Shown: in pieces, positions 18,929-29,418 of the stretch
Layout of the letters: the number at the start of each line of letters is the position of its first letter
Numbering within the stretch: the first letter of the stretch is position 1
From: Roseomonas fluvialis
GTDB lineage: Bacteria > Pseudomonadota > Alphaproteobacteria > Acetobacterales > Acetobacteraceae
Direction of reading: 5' to 3'
Assembly: GCF_022846615.1 (NCBI RefSeq)
Contig: NZ_AP025637.1
Coordinates: 3,187,001-3,251,000 of the forward strand
DNA: 64,000 bases
Translations under genes and position numbers: made by a program
Notes under the pieces: generated by a model
What the model was told of the DNA's origin: nothing
The model's database searches: none
What the model saw: only the letters and a program-made list of their open reading frames with translations

Positions 18929-19711
18929 CTAAACGTGCTGCCCGCCATTGATGTGGATCTCGGCGCCGTTCACGTAGGACGATGCCTCGGTGCAGAGGAA
19001 GTAGATCGCCTGCGCGACCTCCTCCGGCCGGCCGAGCCGGCGCATCGGGATCTGTTCCTGCACGATCTTCTCGGTCCCCGGCGAGAGGATCGAGGTATCG
19101 ATCTCGCCTGGGCTGATGGCGTTCACGCGGATGCCGAGCGGCGCGAAATCCGCCGCCATCTCGCGCGTCAGGCCCGCCAGCGCCGCCTTCGAGGTGGAAT
19201 ATGCGACACCGGCGAAGGGATGCACGCGTCCGCCCGCGATGGATGTCACGTTCACCACCGCGCCATTGGCCTTCTTGAGCGGTTCGACCAGGCCGCGTGC
19301 CAGCAGCACCGGGGCAAAGAAATTCACCCGGAACACCTTGAGCCAGCCCTCGAGGTCCATCTCGAGCGACCCCAGGCGCGACCCACCCGGCCCCTTCGGC
19401 GAAATGGCGGCGTTGTTCACCAGCGCATCCAGCCGCCCGTCCTCGGGCTTCAGCCGTTCCTTGATCTCGGCGATCGCGGTCTCGGTCGCGGCCGGGTCGG
19501 TCAGGTCGAGTTGGATGTGGTCCTCGGGGCCCATCTCCCACGGGCATTGCTCGGGGAAGGGCTGGCGGGAGACGGTGATGACGCGCCATCCCGCGGCGGA
19601 GAACCGCTTGACGGTCGCATGCCCGATCCCACGCGAGGCGCCGGTGAGCAGCAGGACGCGCCGCGGGCCGTTGGCCGACTTGCTCCGGGGAGCGCCGCTC
19701 GATGCCATCAT
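18929..19711 (-). CDS. SDR family NAD(P)-dependent oxidoreductase
   Basis: 260 residues of the classical short-chain dehydrogenase fold: TGASRGIG cofactor motif near residue 25, NNAAIS, catalytic serine in VTSIAGG, YSTSK catalytic pair, and the C-terminal YVNGAEIHINGGQ usual for FabG-like enzymes. The substrate is not evident. The 18793-18928 gap upstream of the ABC gene holds nothing I recognise. Confidence 0.92.
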   Translation of the reverse strand: MMASSGAPRSKSANGPRRVLLLTGASRGIGHATVKRFSAAGWRVITVSRQPFPEQCPWEMGPEDHIQLDLTDPAATETAIAEIKERLKPEDGRLDALVNNAAISPKGPGGSRLGSLEMDLEGWLKVFRVNFFAPVLLARGLVEPLKKANGAVVNVTSIAGGRVHPFAGVAYSTSKAALAGLTREMAADFAPLGIRVNAISPGEIDTSILSPGTEKIVQEQIPMRRLGRPEEVAQAIYFLCTEASSYVNGAEIHINGGQHV

Positions 19712-19798
19712 AGGTATTCCGTGCTGCGAAGACGGGCGGGTATAGCGCCTATCGGGCAGCGAGGCACCCGGCGCGGCGGCACCGGGTGCGCCATGGCG

Positions 19799-20137
19799 TC
19801 AGGCAGCCTGACGCCAGGACCCCGGCGCGAAGGCGGCGGCCCAGCTCGGGGCAGCGCGCAGCAGGCGTTCCAGGGCGGCGACGGGCAGGCCCTCGGCATA
19901 TTCGAGCGCGGTCACCGCCGTGTCGTCCCAGTGCCGCGCGATCTCGGTCACCGCCTGCACGGCGGGGTCCGTCGCGGGCAGCGCCAGCGCTCCGGCGGCG
20001 GCGAGATGCGAGGCGCGACGCGCGGCCACGATCACGCGCGCAGCCTGTTCAAGGCGCATACGGTGGGCGAGGCCGCCCTCGGCGATGTCGGCTAGCGAGC
20101 GTGCCAGGATGGCGGTGGCGCGCGTGGAGTCGGTCAT
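19799..20137 (-). CDS. Hypothetical protein, alanine-rich helical
   Basis: 112 residues beginning MTDSTRATAILARSLADIAEGG. ATG 20137 follows AAGGGGACA, a good ribosome site. It is predicted mostly helical, with no TM segment or recognised motif. It stands alone between the SDR and a Bug receptor. High GC third positions and the clear ribosome site support a real gene. Confidence 0.7.
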   Translation of the reverse strand: MTDSTRATAILARSLADIAEGGLAHRMRLEQAARVIVAARRASHLAAAGALALPATDPAVQAVTEIARHWDDTAVTALEYAEGLPVAALERLLRAAPSWAAAFAPGSWRQAA

Positions 20138-20299
20138 GTCTGTCCCCTTGCGGATCAACGTCGCGGCCTCCCTTGGTCTAACGACTTGGACCTGAGATGG
20201 TGCCGCGGTCGGGCAGCGGCAAGCCGCGATGACTGCATGGGGCGGTTGTCCCGCGTGCATGTGGCGGCAATGTGACCCATGCGCGCCCGCAGCGGGGCG

Positions 20300-21271
20300 C
20301 TATTCTGGCTCGATCCCGGCGGCGCGCGCCTGTTCGCCCCAGAAGCCGATCTGCTCGCGTATGAAGGTACCGAATTCGGCGGGCGTCGAGGTGACGCGCT
20401 CGATCCCGAATTCGCCGAGGCGCCGTTCGGTCTCCGGCCGTTCCCAGACGCGGCGGATCGCGCCGTTCCACGCCATCACCACCTCCTCGGGCATGCGGGC
20501 GGGGCCGACTGCGCCCATGAAGGACAGCAGTTCGAAGCCCGGCAGGCCCGATTCCGCGAGGGTCGGCCATTCCGGAAACAGCGGCGTGCGCCGCGCCGAG
20601 GTGATGCCGAGCGGGCGCAGCTTCCCCTCGGCCAGGAAGGCGCGCGACGCGGCGACATCGGCGAACATCGAACTGACGCGCCCGGCGATCACGTCGGTCA
20701 TGGCCGGCGGCGAGGACCGGTAGGGCACATGCGTCACCTCGACCCCGCCCAGGCGGTTGAGCATCGCTGCCCCGACCACGCCGGTGGTATTGCCTGACGC
20801 GCAGGTCAGCCGCCCCGGCTGCGCCTTTGCGAGGGCCAAGAATTCCGCCAGCGTGCGCACCGGCACCTGGTCGTTCACAGCGAGCACGAAGATGTAGGTG
20901 CCCATGCGCGACAGCGCCGTGAAGTCGGCCACCGCGTCATAGGTCGGCCGACGCATCAGCGCGGGGGTCGCGCCGTGCGGGCTGTTTGTGGTGATCATCA
21001 CGGTCTGGCCGTCGGGCGCAGACCGTGCGGTGGCGACGGCGGCGATCGCGCCATTGGCGCCGGGGCGGTTCTCGACGACCACCTGGATGCCCCAGTCGGC
21101 CTCGAGCAACGAGGCGAGCAGGCGGGAGACGGTATCGGTGCCCGACCCCGCGGCAAAGGGTACGATCATGTTGACCGGCCGCGCGGGCTTCCACGCGCCC
21201 TGCGCGCGGACCAGGCCAGGGGCGGCGAGCGGGGCGGCCAGCAACGCGCGGCGCGCGAGGGCGAGGCTCAT
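20300..21271 (-). CDS. Bug-family tripartite tricarboxylate transporter substrate-binding protein
   Basis: 323 residues with an N-terminal export signal ending near VRAQGAW. Bug fold marks are PARPVNMIVPFAAGSGTDT, VVENRPGANG, and THVPYRSSPPAM. It binds a carboxylate or related ligand in the periplasm. No TctA or TctB membrane subunit is nearby, as is common for expanded Bug sets. Confidence 0.93.
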   Translation of the reverse strand: MSLALARRALLAAPLAAPGLVRAQGAWKPARPVNMIVPFAAGSGTDTVSRLLASLLEADWGIQVVVENRPGANGAIAAVATARSAPDGQTVMITTNSPHGATPALMRRPTYDAVADFTALSRMGTYIFVLAVNDQVPVRTLAEFLALAKAQPGRLTCASGNTTGVVGAAMLNRLGGVEVTHVPYRSSPPAMTDVIAGRVSSMFADVAASRAFLAEGKLRPLGITSARRTPLFPEWPTLAESGLPGFELLSFMGAVGPARMPEEVVMAWNGAIRRVWERPETERRLGEFGIERVTSTPAEFGTFIREQIGFWGEQARAAGIEPE

Positions 21272-21469
21272 GACGTTTCCTCCGGTTAGCAGCCCGTAGC
21301 GCGGGGGCTCTGTTGGAGACAGCGTCGCAGCGGGGCCGGACGCTGTCCATCCGTGCGCGACGTGCCACGTGGCTTGCAGCGCCGGCCGTCAGCTTGCGCG
21401 GCCGATGCCGGTCGGCGCACGGAATGGTTCGGACGTGACGTGTGGCGCGACGTCCGGCCTGATGTCGCC

Positions 21470-21739
21470 ATGTCTGGCCGCGGTGCGCGTCGTCTCGTGC
21501 CCTACCTGGTCGTGCTGGCGGTCTCTGCCGTCGGGCTTGCGGTGGGGGCCATCCTGCCCGCGCTTCGCCACCCGATTTATCCGCTCGGGCTTGCCGTGCG
21601 GCACCAGGTCGCGGGCTGGCATTGCGCAGCGGCGCGCCTGGTCGGGCTGGCGCCATCCTATCGCGGTGGCCCCGGCTACTGGCCGGCACGCGACGCTGAC
21701 CTCGACGGCATCGCGTGCGAGGCCTGGCCGCGTCGCTGA
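21470..21739 (+). CDS. Membrane-anchored excalibur-domain protein
   Basis: 89 residues from ATG 21470: one TM segment (LVPYLVVLAVSAVGLAVGAI) and a C-terminal excalibur-like unit with HCAAARLVGLAPSYRGGPGY and the calcium-loop pattern DADLDGIACE. Such domains are secreted calcium-binding modules of unclear role. The frame is open upstream to 21353, but without a good start. It lies 49 bp before sbtA. Confidence 0.68.
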   Translation: MSGRGARRLVPYLVVLAVSAVGLAVGAILPALRHPIYPLGLAVRHQVAGWHCAAARLVGLAPSYRGGPGYWPARDADLDGIACEAWPRR

Positions 21740-21788
21740 GGCTGCACTCTGGCGGGCGCGCCCGGTCCGGGCTATGCGGCCGCCGCCC

Positions 21789-22754
21789 ATGTCCTTCGCC
21801 GACCTCCTGCCGCCGCCCGTGCTGTTCTTCGCGCTCGGCTTCGCCGCCGCGGCGCTGCGTTCGGACCTCGCGGTACCGGATGCGCTGGCGAAGGCGTTGT
21901 CGCTCTACCTGATGATGGCGATCGGGCTGAAGGGCGGCATCGCGGTGGCACAGCCAGGGGCGGCTGCGGCCATGCTGCCCGCCCTGGCGCTCGGTGTCGC
22001 GCTGTCGGCTCTGATGCCCGTGCCGGCCTATGCGCTGCTGCGGGCGGGCACCAGGCTTGACCGCGCCACGGCGGCCGCGGTCTCGGCGCATTACGGGTCG
22101 GTCAGCGTGGTGACCTTCGCCGCCGCGGCGGGCCAGCTCACGGCGGCCGGCGTGCCGTACGAGGGCTTCATGCCGGCGGTGCTCGCGGCGATGGAGACCC
22201 CCGCCATCCTGACCGCCCTGCTGCTGGCCCGGCGCGGTGGCGAGCAGACCACCGGCGGCGGGCGCGAACTGGCGCGCGAAGTGCTGCTGAACGGATCGGT
22301 GGTGCTGCTGCTGGGCGCCTTCCTGATCGGCTGGCTCGGCGCGGCGGGGGCGGAACGGCAGCTCTCGCCCTTCATCACCGCGCTGTTTCCCGGCGCGCTG
22401 TGTCTGTTCCTGCTCGAGATGGGCCTGACCGCTGCACGGCGCCTGCGCGACCGCGGGCGGGGGCTTGATGTGCGCCTGGTCGGCTTCGCGGTGCTCATGC
22501 CGCTGCTGGGCGGTGCGCTTGGCCTGGGGGCTGGGCTGCTGGCGGGGCTCTCGCCGGGCGGGGTGGGGCTGATGGCGGTGCTGGGGGCCTCGGCCTCCTA
22601 CATCGCGGTGCCGGCGGCGATGCGCATGGCGCTGCCGGCGGCGGATGCGGGCATTTATGTCACGCTCTCGCTCGCGGTGACCTTTCCCTTCAACATCCTG
22701 GCCGGCATCCCGCTGTGGCTCTGGGCGGCGCGGGCGGCGACGGGGGCGGGCTGA
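21789..22754 (+). CDS. sbtA: SbtA-like sodium-dependent bicarbonate transporter
   Basis: 321 residues, about ten TM helices. The sequence YLMMAIGLKGG, HYGSVSVVTFAAA and FITALFPGALCLFLLEMG are characteristic of the SbtA (DUF897) family. SbtA takes up bicarbonate with sodium. Its TGA overlaps the next ATG (TGATG), a PII-like regulator, reproducing the known sbtA-sbtB arrangement. Here the host is not obviously autotrophic, so the role could be anaplerotic carboxylation. Confidence 0.88.
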   Translation: MSFADLLPPPVLFFALGFAAAALRSDLAVPDALAKALSLYLMMAIGLKGGIAVAQPGAAAAMLPALALGVALSALMPVPAYALLRAGTRLDRATAAAVSAHYGSVSVVTFAAAAGQLTAAGVPYEGFMPAVLAAMETPAILTALLLARRGGEQTTGGGRELAREVLLNGSVVLLLGAFLIGWLGAAGAERQLSPFITALFPGALCLFLLEMGLTAARRLRDRGRGLDVRLVGFAVLMPLLGGALGLGAGLLAGLSPGGVGLMAVLGASASYIAVPAAMRMALPAADAGIYVTLSLAVTFPFNILAGIPLWLWAARAATGAG

Positions 22755-23056
22755 TGCATCCACGCAAGCGGATCGAAATCGTGGTCGAGGCGGTGCGCGC
22801 CGAGGCCGTCACCGACCTGCTGGACCGGCTGGGCGCCACCGGCTGGACTGTGCTGCCGGTGCTGGCCGGGCGCGGGCGGCAGGGGATCCGTCGCGCGGGC
22901 GACCCGGGCGGCGTGGATGACAATGTGGTGGTGCTGTGCATCGCCTCGGCCGAGATCGCGGACCGTGTGATGGCTGCGCAGGCGGAACTGCTTGGTGCGC
23001 GCCCGGCCATCGTGTCGATCACCGATTGCGTCGTGCTGCGGGCGGATCATTTCTGA
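22754..23056 (+). CDS. sbtB: PII-like SbtB-type regulator
   Basis: 100 residues with the small ferredoxin-like PII fold: RIEIVVEAVRAEAVTDLLDRL at the N terminus and a C-terminal strand IVSITDCVVLRADHF. SbtB binds adenine nucleotides and gates SbtA. The overlap with sbtA and the GRGRQGIRR T-loop-like region support the call. Confidence 0.83.
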   Translation: MHPRKRIEIVVEAVRAEAVTDLLDRLGATGWTVLPVLAGRGRQGIRRAGDPGGVDDNVVVLCIASAEIADRVMAAQAELLGARPAIVSITDCVVLRADHF

Positions 23057-23145
23057 TCGCGGCCGGGCGGCCCGGCTGACCCGTCGCGACATCTTCACCC
23101 CCCAGGTGCTTGACCCGGCAGGCCCCTGTGGTCCATGACGCGCCC

Positions 23146-24057
23146 ATGCCTGCGCAAGGACCCCGCGCCGCGACGGCGCTGTTCGGCCTGATGCTGGCGG
23201 TTGCGCCGGCCTTGGCCGTCGCGCCGACGCCCGCCATGGCGAACACCGCGCAGCCCCAGGCGGCCGCCCGCACCCAGCCGCGCGCACCTGCTGCCACCCG
23301 CACCGCCGCCAGGCCCCCAGCCCCGCCGCGCGCGGCGCCGGCGCCCACCTTCTCGGACAGTCCCTGGGATGCCTGCGCCCAGGCCATTGCCGCCGCCGAG
23401 GCGAATTCCGGCCTGCCGCCGGGGCTGCTCGGCGCCATCGCCCGCGTCGAGACCGGGCGCCGGACGCCGACCGGCGGCGTGCAGCCCTGGCCCTGGTCCT
23501 TCAACGCCGCCGGCGAGGGTCGCTACATGGCGACCCGGACCGAGGCCGTGGCCGAAGTCCAGGCGCGCCTGGCCGCCGGCACGCGGTCGATCGACATCGG
23601 CTGCATGCAGATCAACCTGCTGCACCACCCCGATGCCTTCCCGAGCGTCGAGGCCGGCTTCGAGCCCGCGGCGAATGTCGCCTACGCCGTGCGCTTCCTG
23701 CGCCAGTTGCATGCCCAGACCGGCGATTGGGCGGCTGCCACCGCCCGCTACCATTCCGCCACGCCGGAACGCGGCCTGATCTACCACCAGCGCGTCATGG
23801 CCGCGATGACCGGCCAGGGCTTCGTGCCCGGCCCGGCGCCAGGCGTGATCCCGCTGCCGGGGCCGGCCATGGCGGGGCTTTGCGCCTCGGGCCGCGGCGC
23901 GGTGCTGCTGCTGGGGTCATCGGCGCCGAACCTGACGCCGGTGGTAGCGGTGCCCAATGTCGAATTGCGGCTGCGCGGTCGGCCCCCGGCTGCGGCCGGG
24001 CCGAACCGGCCGCGCATCATGTGCCTGCGGACGGCGAGCCGATCCGCGCCGGGCTGA
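23146..24057 (+). CDS. Lytic transglycosylase, SLT domain, secreted
   Basis: 303 residues with a signal peptide ending near PAMANT, a Pro/Ala-rich linker (to about residue 70), then an SLT domain: LGAIARVETGRR with the catalytic glutamate, SIDIGCMQINLLHHP and YHSATPERGLIYHQRV. It cleaves peptidoglycan glycan strands in the periplasm. It is the last plus-strand gene before the Tad locus; local wall opening for pilus assembly is a possible but unproven role. Its 3' end overlaps the convergent GT87 gene by 41 bp. Confidence 0.88.
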   Translation: MPAQGPRAATALFGLMLAVAPALAVAPTPAMANTAQPQAAARTQPRAPAATRTAARPPAPPRAAPAPTFSDSPWDACAQAIAAAEANSGLPPGLLGAIARVETGRRTPTGGVQPWPWSFNAAGEGRYMATRTEAVAEVQARLAAGTRSIDIGCMQINLLHHPDAFPSVEAGFEPAANVAYAVRFLRQLHAQTGDWAAATARYHSATPERGLIYHQRVMAAMTGQGFVPGPAPGVIPLPGPAMAGLCASGRGAVLLLGSSAPNLTPVVAVPNVELRLRGRPPAAAGPNRPRIMCLRTASRSAPG

Positions 24058-25285
24058 CGCGCGCGGCGCGGTCGCGGCGCCAGGCGCAGGCCAGGATGAT
24101 GAGCCAGGCGGCCGGTGCCCATGCTGAGGACTGTCCTAACACCACCGCAGCCTGGGTCAGCACGCAGGCCAGTACCAGCAGTGGGCGCTCGGCGGGCAGG
24201 AAGCCCTCGCGCATCGCCGCCCTCACCAGGAACAACGCCGCCAGCGCAAGCGCGGGCGTATCGTAGACCCAGGTGAAAGGTGTCACCAGGAATACCGCGG
24301 CAAAGGCGGCCGCGGCCCTCACTTCCTCAAGTGCCTCCGGCCGGCGGAGCCAAAGGCGCAGGACGACTCCGACGACGGCAGCGGCCATGGCGCCGTGCAG
24401 CATCCAGGCCGCCGCCCGCGGTGCGCCCAGGCCATAGGCCAGGGCGAAAACCGACTGAATCCGTGGCAGCACGTCGGTGCGCTCGGCGAGGTAGAGCTCC
24501 TCGTTGCGCGTGAGCGCGCCGAAGAACCCCCACCAAGGATCGGGGCCATAGGTCACCAGCGCCGCACCCATCACGAACAGCGCCGTTGCGGTGGCTGCGG
24601 CGAAAACGCGCCACCGCCCGGTGGCCACGAGCAGCACCGGCAGGATAACGCCGAACTGCGGCTTGATCGTGAGAAGGCCGAGCGCAATCCCCGCCGCCCA
24701 CGGCCGCCGGTCCATCCAGGCGAAGGTCCAGCCGAGCAATGCGCCCACCAACAGCCCATTCTGGCCGACCACAGCGACAAACAGCACACCGGGCGTCGCC
24801 AATGCGACGAGGCTTGGCGCCATCCCTGCCCCGGGCAGCACGGCACGCGCGGCCAGCCCGAAGAGCGTCGCCGTGGCCACCACCCAGGCCGCCCAACCCG
24901 GGCCGTAATCGCCAGCCGCGAAGGGTTGTACGAAAAACAGGAAGTGCGGTGGATTCACCCAACCCAGGAAGGCCGCCACCTGCTCGGGCGGAACCCCCAG
25001 GATGTCGGCCTGCAGCAATTGGACCCGGGCCCAGTCATAGGCCACCGCGGCCTGACCCTCGAGCGCCAAGCGGCCCGCGGCGTAGAACGCCATGAAGTCG
25101 ACACGCCGCGGCGTGGCCTGCAACGTTCCGAGCGCAAGAAGGGCGAGGTAGAAAGCGCAGAGCGGGATCGCGATCGCCATGGCGCGGTCGCGATTCAGCC
25201 ACTCCAGATCGAGTATCCTCAGGATACGCGCCACGACGCCGGGGAGCCGCGTGTCCTCAGGGGTGCATCGTGGCGGCGGTCGCAT
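24017..25285 (-). CDS. GT87-like (DUF2029) polyprenyl-phosphate mannosyltransferase
   Basis: 422 residues with about ten TM helices. VDFMAFYAAGRLAL near residue 65 contains the early acidic residue of GT-C enzymes, with AFLGWVNPPHF, GLLTIKPQFGVIL and VTPFTWVYDTPA further on, all seen in DUF2029/GT87 proteins. These use polyprenyl-phosphate sugars on the outer side of the inner membrane. It lies between the transglycosylase and tadD on the tad strand, so pilin or surface glycosylation is conceivable. Confidence 0.8.
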   Translation of the reverse strand: MRPPPRCTPEDTRLPGVVARILRILDLEWLNRDRAMAIAIPLCAFYLALLALGTLQATPRRVDFMAFYAAGRLALEGQAAVAYDWARVQLLQADILGVPPEQVAAFLGWVNPPHFLFFVQPFAAGDYGPGWAAWVVATATLFGLAARAVLPGAGMAPSLVALATPGVLFVAVVGQNGLLVGALLGWTFAWMDRRPWAAGIALGLLTIKPQFGVILPVLLVATGRWRVFAAATATALFVMGAALVTYGPDPWWGFFGALTRNEELYLAERTDVLPRIQSVFALAYGLGAPRAAAWMLHGAMAAAVVGVVLRLWLRRPEALEEVRAAAAFAAVFLVTPFTWVYDTPALALAALFLVRAAMREGFLPAERPLLVLACVLTQAAVVLGQSSAWAPAAWLIILACAWRRDRAARVSPARIGSPSAGT

Positions 25286-25347
25286 CGGCGAAACGTCCTT
25301 CCGCGCGCGCCCGGTCGGCGCGCCGGCACTGAGCTGCTGCGGCGCCG

Positions 25348-26118
25348 TCAGCTGCGGCCGCCGGCGGGCGTTACCTCGATGACCTGGCGGTTCACGCGCA
25401 GCACCTCGGCCACACCGCGCAGGTCGACATCCTCGCTGCCGAGCACGTTCCGTGCGGCGGCTTCGTCGCCGGTGGCGGCAAGGGAGATGGCGTAGTTTGC
25501 GGTCACGCGCTGGTTCGCATCCGACCGGCGCGCCAGCGGTTCGAGCACCGCGCGGGCCTCGTCTGCCCGGCCGTCGAGCAGAAGCGACAGGCCAAGATTG
25601 TTGGCGACCGACACGGAATCCGGCGAGACGGCCTGGGCGCGGCGGTAGGAGTCCTGCGCCTCTGGGTGGCGTCCCATGAGGTCGAGCGCGACGCCGCGCC
25701 CGTCCAGCGCGGCGACATTGCGGGAATCGCCCGCCAGGACGCGGTCGAACAGGCCGAGCGCCTCGCCAGCTTGGCCACTGCGCAGGCGCATCTTGGCCAG
25801 CTCCAGGATGAGGCGGCGGTCGTTGGGCCGGCGTTCCACTGCCGCCGCCAGCACCTGCTCCGCCTGGGTGCGGTTGCCCGCGCGCATCAGGGCCGCGGCG
25901 AAGCGGGCCTGTGCCTCGCCATTGTTGGGGTCGCGCGCGGCGGCCGCGCCGTACATGGACAGCGCGACATCGGTCTGCCCGCCGGCCTCGGCCGTCGCAG
26001 CGACGCGCATGCGCGAGGCGGCATCGGGCTCGCGCACGCCGTCAGGCGAGGCGCAGGCCGCGAGCGTGGCGGCGGCGCAAAGCAGGACGGCGAAGCGCGC
26101 GGAATGATGGATCATCAT
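25348..26118 (-). CDS. tadD: Tad pilus assembly lipoprotein TadD, TPR repeats
   Basis: 256 residues. A lipoprotein signal with lipobox LAAC near residue 22 precedes tandem TPRs (about 40-220), seen as LGLFDRVLAGDSRNVAALDG and SYRRAQAVSPDSVSVANNLG. TadD assists outer membrane steps of Tad pilus biogenesis. The ATGATG start overlaps the tadC stop. Last gene of the locus. Confidence 0.88.
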   Translation of the reverse strand: MMIHHSARFAVLLCAAATLAACASPDGVREPDAASRMRVAATAEAGGQTDVALSMYGAAAARDPNNGEAQARFAAALMRAGNRTQAEQVLAAAVERRPNDRRLILELAKMRLRSGQAGEALGLFDRVLAGDSRNVAALDGRGVALDLMGRHPEAQDSYRRAQAVSPDSVSVANNLGLSLLLDGRADEARAVLEPLARRSDANQRVTANYAISLAATGDEAAARNVLGSEDVDLRGVAEVLRVNRQVIEVTPAGGRS

Positions 26119-27086
26119 TGCCTGGCATTTTCCCCTGCGCCCTGGAGAAGGCCGCCGCGCAGCTGCAGCACGGACGGCCCGACCAGGGAAATGAATACCG
26201 CCGGCATGATGAACAGAATGAGGGGAATCACCAAGACCGCGGGTAGGCGGATCGCCTTTTCCTCGATGCGCAGCATGCGATCCTGGCGCATTTCCGCGGC
26301 CAGCACGCGCAACGCCTGGGCCAGCGGCGTGCCGTATTTCAGGGTCTGGGAGAGCGTGCCGCCGAGTCGCTTGAAGCCCTCGAAGTCCGAGCGCTGTGCG
26401 AATCGCTCCAGCGCCTGGCGCCGGTCGGGCAGCATCCGCAGTTCCTGCACCAGCACCAGGAAGGAGATCGCCAGCGGACGGTTGTTGTTCTCGATCTCAC
26501 GCGCGACGCGGTCGAGCGCGGTCTCGATGCCCATGCCGGCCTCGGCGGTGACGACCAGCAGGTCGAGCGCGTCCGGCAGGCCCTTGCGCAGCTTCTCCTG
26601 GTGCTTCCGCTTCAGGTAGGTGAGGAACATGTTCGGACCGAACATGCCGAAGAGGATGGCGCCGAACACGATGATCACGATGCGCAACGGGTCGACCGTG
26701 TTGAAGTAGCAATACAGCCCCGCAACCAGCGGCAGGCCCAGCATCAGCACCGCCTTCACGCCGATGAAGGTCGGCACGGCGGCGCGCGGGTTGAGCCCAG
26801 CGGCGGCAACCGCCAGCTGGAATTCCTCGAGGTCCTTTTCCGAGACGAGCGTCGTGTTGCGCAGCCTCTCGCCGATGCGGCGGAACGGGGCTGCCGCCGC
26901 GTTCAGGCCGGCATCGGCGCCCGCCCGGTCGACTTCCGCCGGTCGCAACACGCTCTGCACGCGGCCGGCGATGTCACGGTCTTCGGCGCCGCGGGCGAGC
27001 ACGATCGCGGCAATGATGGCCATGCACACGGCGACCGCGACGGCGAGGATCGGCAACAGGCCCGCCTCAGCAATGGAGTCCAGCAT
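26115..27086 (-). CDS. tadC: Type II secretion F-domain protein TadC
   Basis: 323 residues with an N-terminal TM helix and the T2SF domain (about 165-295): GLPDALDLLVVTAEAGMGIE and TLKYGTPLAQALRVLA. TadC is one of the two inner-membrane platform proteins of the Tad machine. It starts 5 bp after tadB and overlaps tadD by an ATGA. Confidence 0.93.
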   Translation of the reverse strand: MLDSIAEAGLLPILAVAVAVCMAIIAAIVLARGAEDRDIAGRVQSVLRPAEVDRAGADAGLNAAAAPFRRIGERLRNTTLVSEKDLEEFQLAVAAAGLNPRAAVPTFIGVKAVLMLGLPLVAGLYCYFNTVDPLRIVIIVFGAILFGMFGPNMFLTYLKRKHQEKLRKGLPDALDLLVVTAEAGMGIETALDRVAREIENNNRPLAISFLVLVQELRMLPDRRQALERFAQRSDFEGFKRLGGTLSQTLKYGTPLAQALRVLAAEMRQDRMLRIEEKAIRLPAVLVIPLILFIMPAVFISLVGPSVLQLRGGLLQGAGENARQ

Positions 27087-27091
27087 GGCGA

Positions 27092-28048
27092 TCAGTCCTG
27101 TCCCGCGCGCTTGATCAGCCAGCGGATAATGAGAAAGCCCGTGAGCGAGAAGCCGAGCCCGACCAGTGCCAGCTTCTGGCCCGCAGGGCTGCTGAACTGT
27201 TCGATGTAGAAGGGTTGGATCTGCGACATCGCCAGTGCGGCGATGAAGGGCAGCGCCATCAGGATGCCGGCCTGCATCCGCGCCTCGGCCGCCAGGGCCT
27301 TGGCACGCTTGGACAGCGCCACGCGCTTGCGCACGATGTCCGCCAGGTTGTCGAGCGTCTCGGCGAGATTGCCGCCGGTCTGCGACTGCATGCCGAGCGT
27401 GACCGCGAGGAAGGAGAATTCCGGCAGTTCCGTGCGCTTGTACAGCCGCATCAGCGCCTGGTCGACCGGCCGGCCGATCGCGACATCGCCCAGCATGCGG
27501 GAGAATTCATCGCGCAGCGGGGACGACAATTCGGCCGCGACCGAGCGCATCGCTTCGCCGACCGGCAAGCCGGCGCGGATCGCACGCACCATTAGGCCGA
27601 TCGCATCCGGGATCTGCTTGAAAATCTTGTCGACATAGGAGTTGTACTGAAACGCGAAGATGGACCGCACCAAGAAGAAGCCGGTCAGCACGCCCGACAG
27701 GATCGACCGCGGCAGGCCGAGCGGACCAGAAAGGAACCGCGCGATCAGCACGGCCACCAGCACGCCGAACACCACAACGACATACCACGGGATGGTGTGC
27801 GCCTGCGGCACGTCTGGGTGATAGCGCAGGAAGCGCAGCACGCGTTCCAGCAACGGGCGGGATTCGTTGGTCTGCAGCCGGATGCTCGGCAGCCCGGTCG
27901 CCTGGAGCGATGTGGTCTCGAGCGCACTCGCGCTGGCAATGCGCGCCTTCAGGCGCCGCGCCTGGCCGGATTTCAGCAGCGTCAGCACGCCGGTCACCAG
28001 CGCGATGGTGAGCATCGCCGCCGTGCCGAGGAGAAGGGTGCGGTCCAT
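27092..28048 (-). CDS. tadB: Type II secretion F-domain protein TadB
   Basis: 318 residues, TM at both ends and a central T2SF domain: IPDAIGLMVRAIRAGLPVGE and QSQTGGNLAETLDNLADIVR. It pairs with TadC as the inner-membrane platform. It lies 2 bp after the ATPase gene. Confidence 0.93.
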   Translation of the reverse strand: MDRTLLLGTAAMLTIALVTGVLTLLKSGQARRLKARIASASALETTSLQATGLPSIRLQTNESRPLLERVLRFLRYHPDVPQAHTIPWYVVVVFGVLVAVLIARFLSGPLGLPRSILSGVLTGFFLVRSIFAFQYNSYVDKIFKQIPDAIGLMVRAIRAGLPVGEAMRSVAAELSSPLRDEFSRMLGDVAIGRPVDQALMRLYKRTELPEFSFLAVTLGMQSQTGGNLAETLDNLADIVRKRVALSKRAKALAAEARMQAGILMALPFIAALAMSQIQPFYIEQFSSPAGQKLALVGLGFSLTGFLIIRWLIKRAGQD

Positions 28049-28050
28049 GG

Positions 28051-29417
<1,367 letters not shown>

Positions 29418-29418
<1 letters not shown>

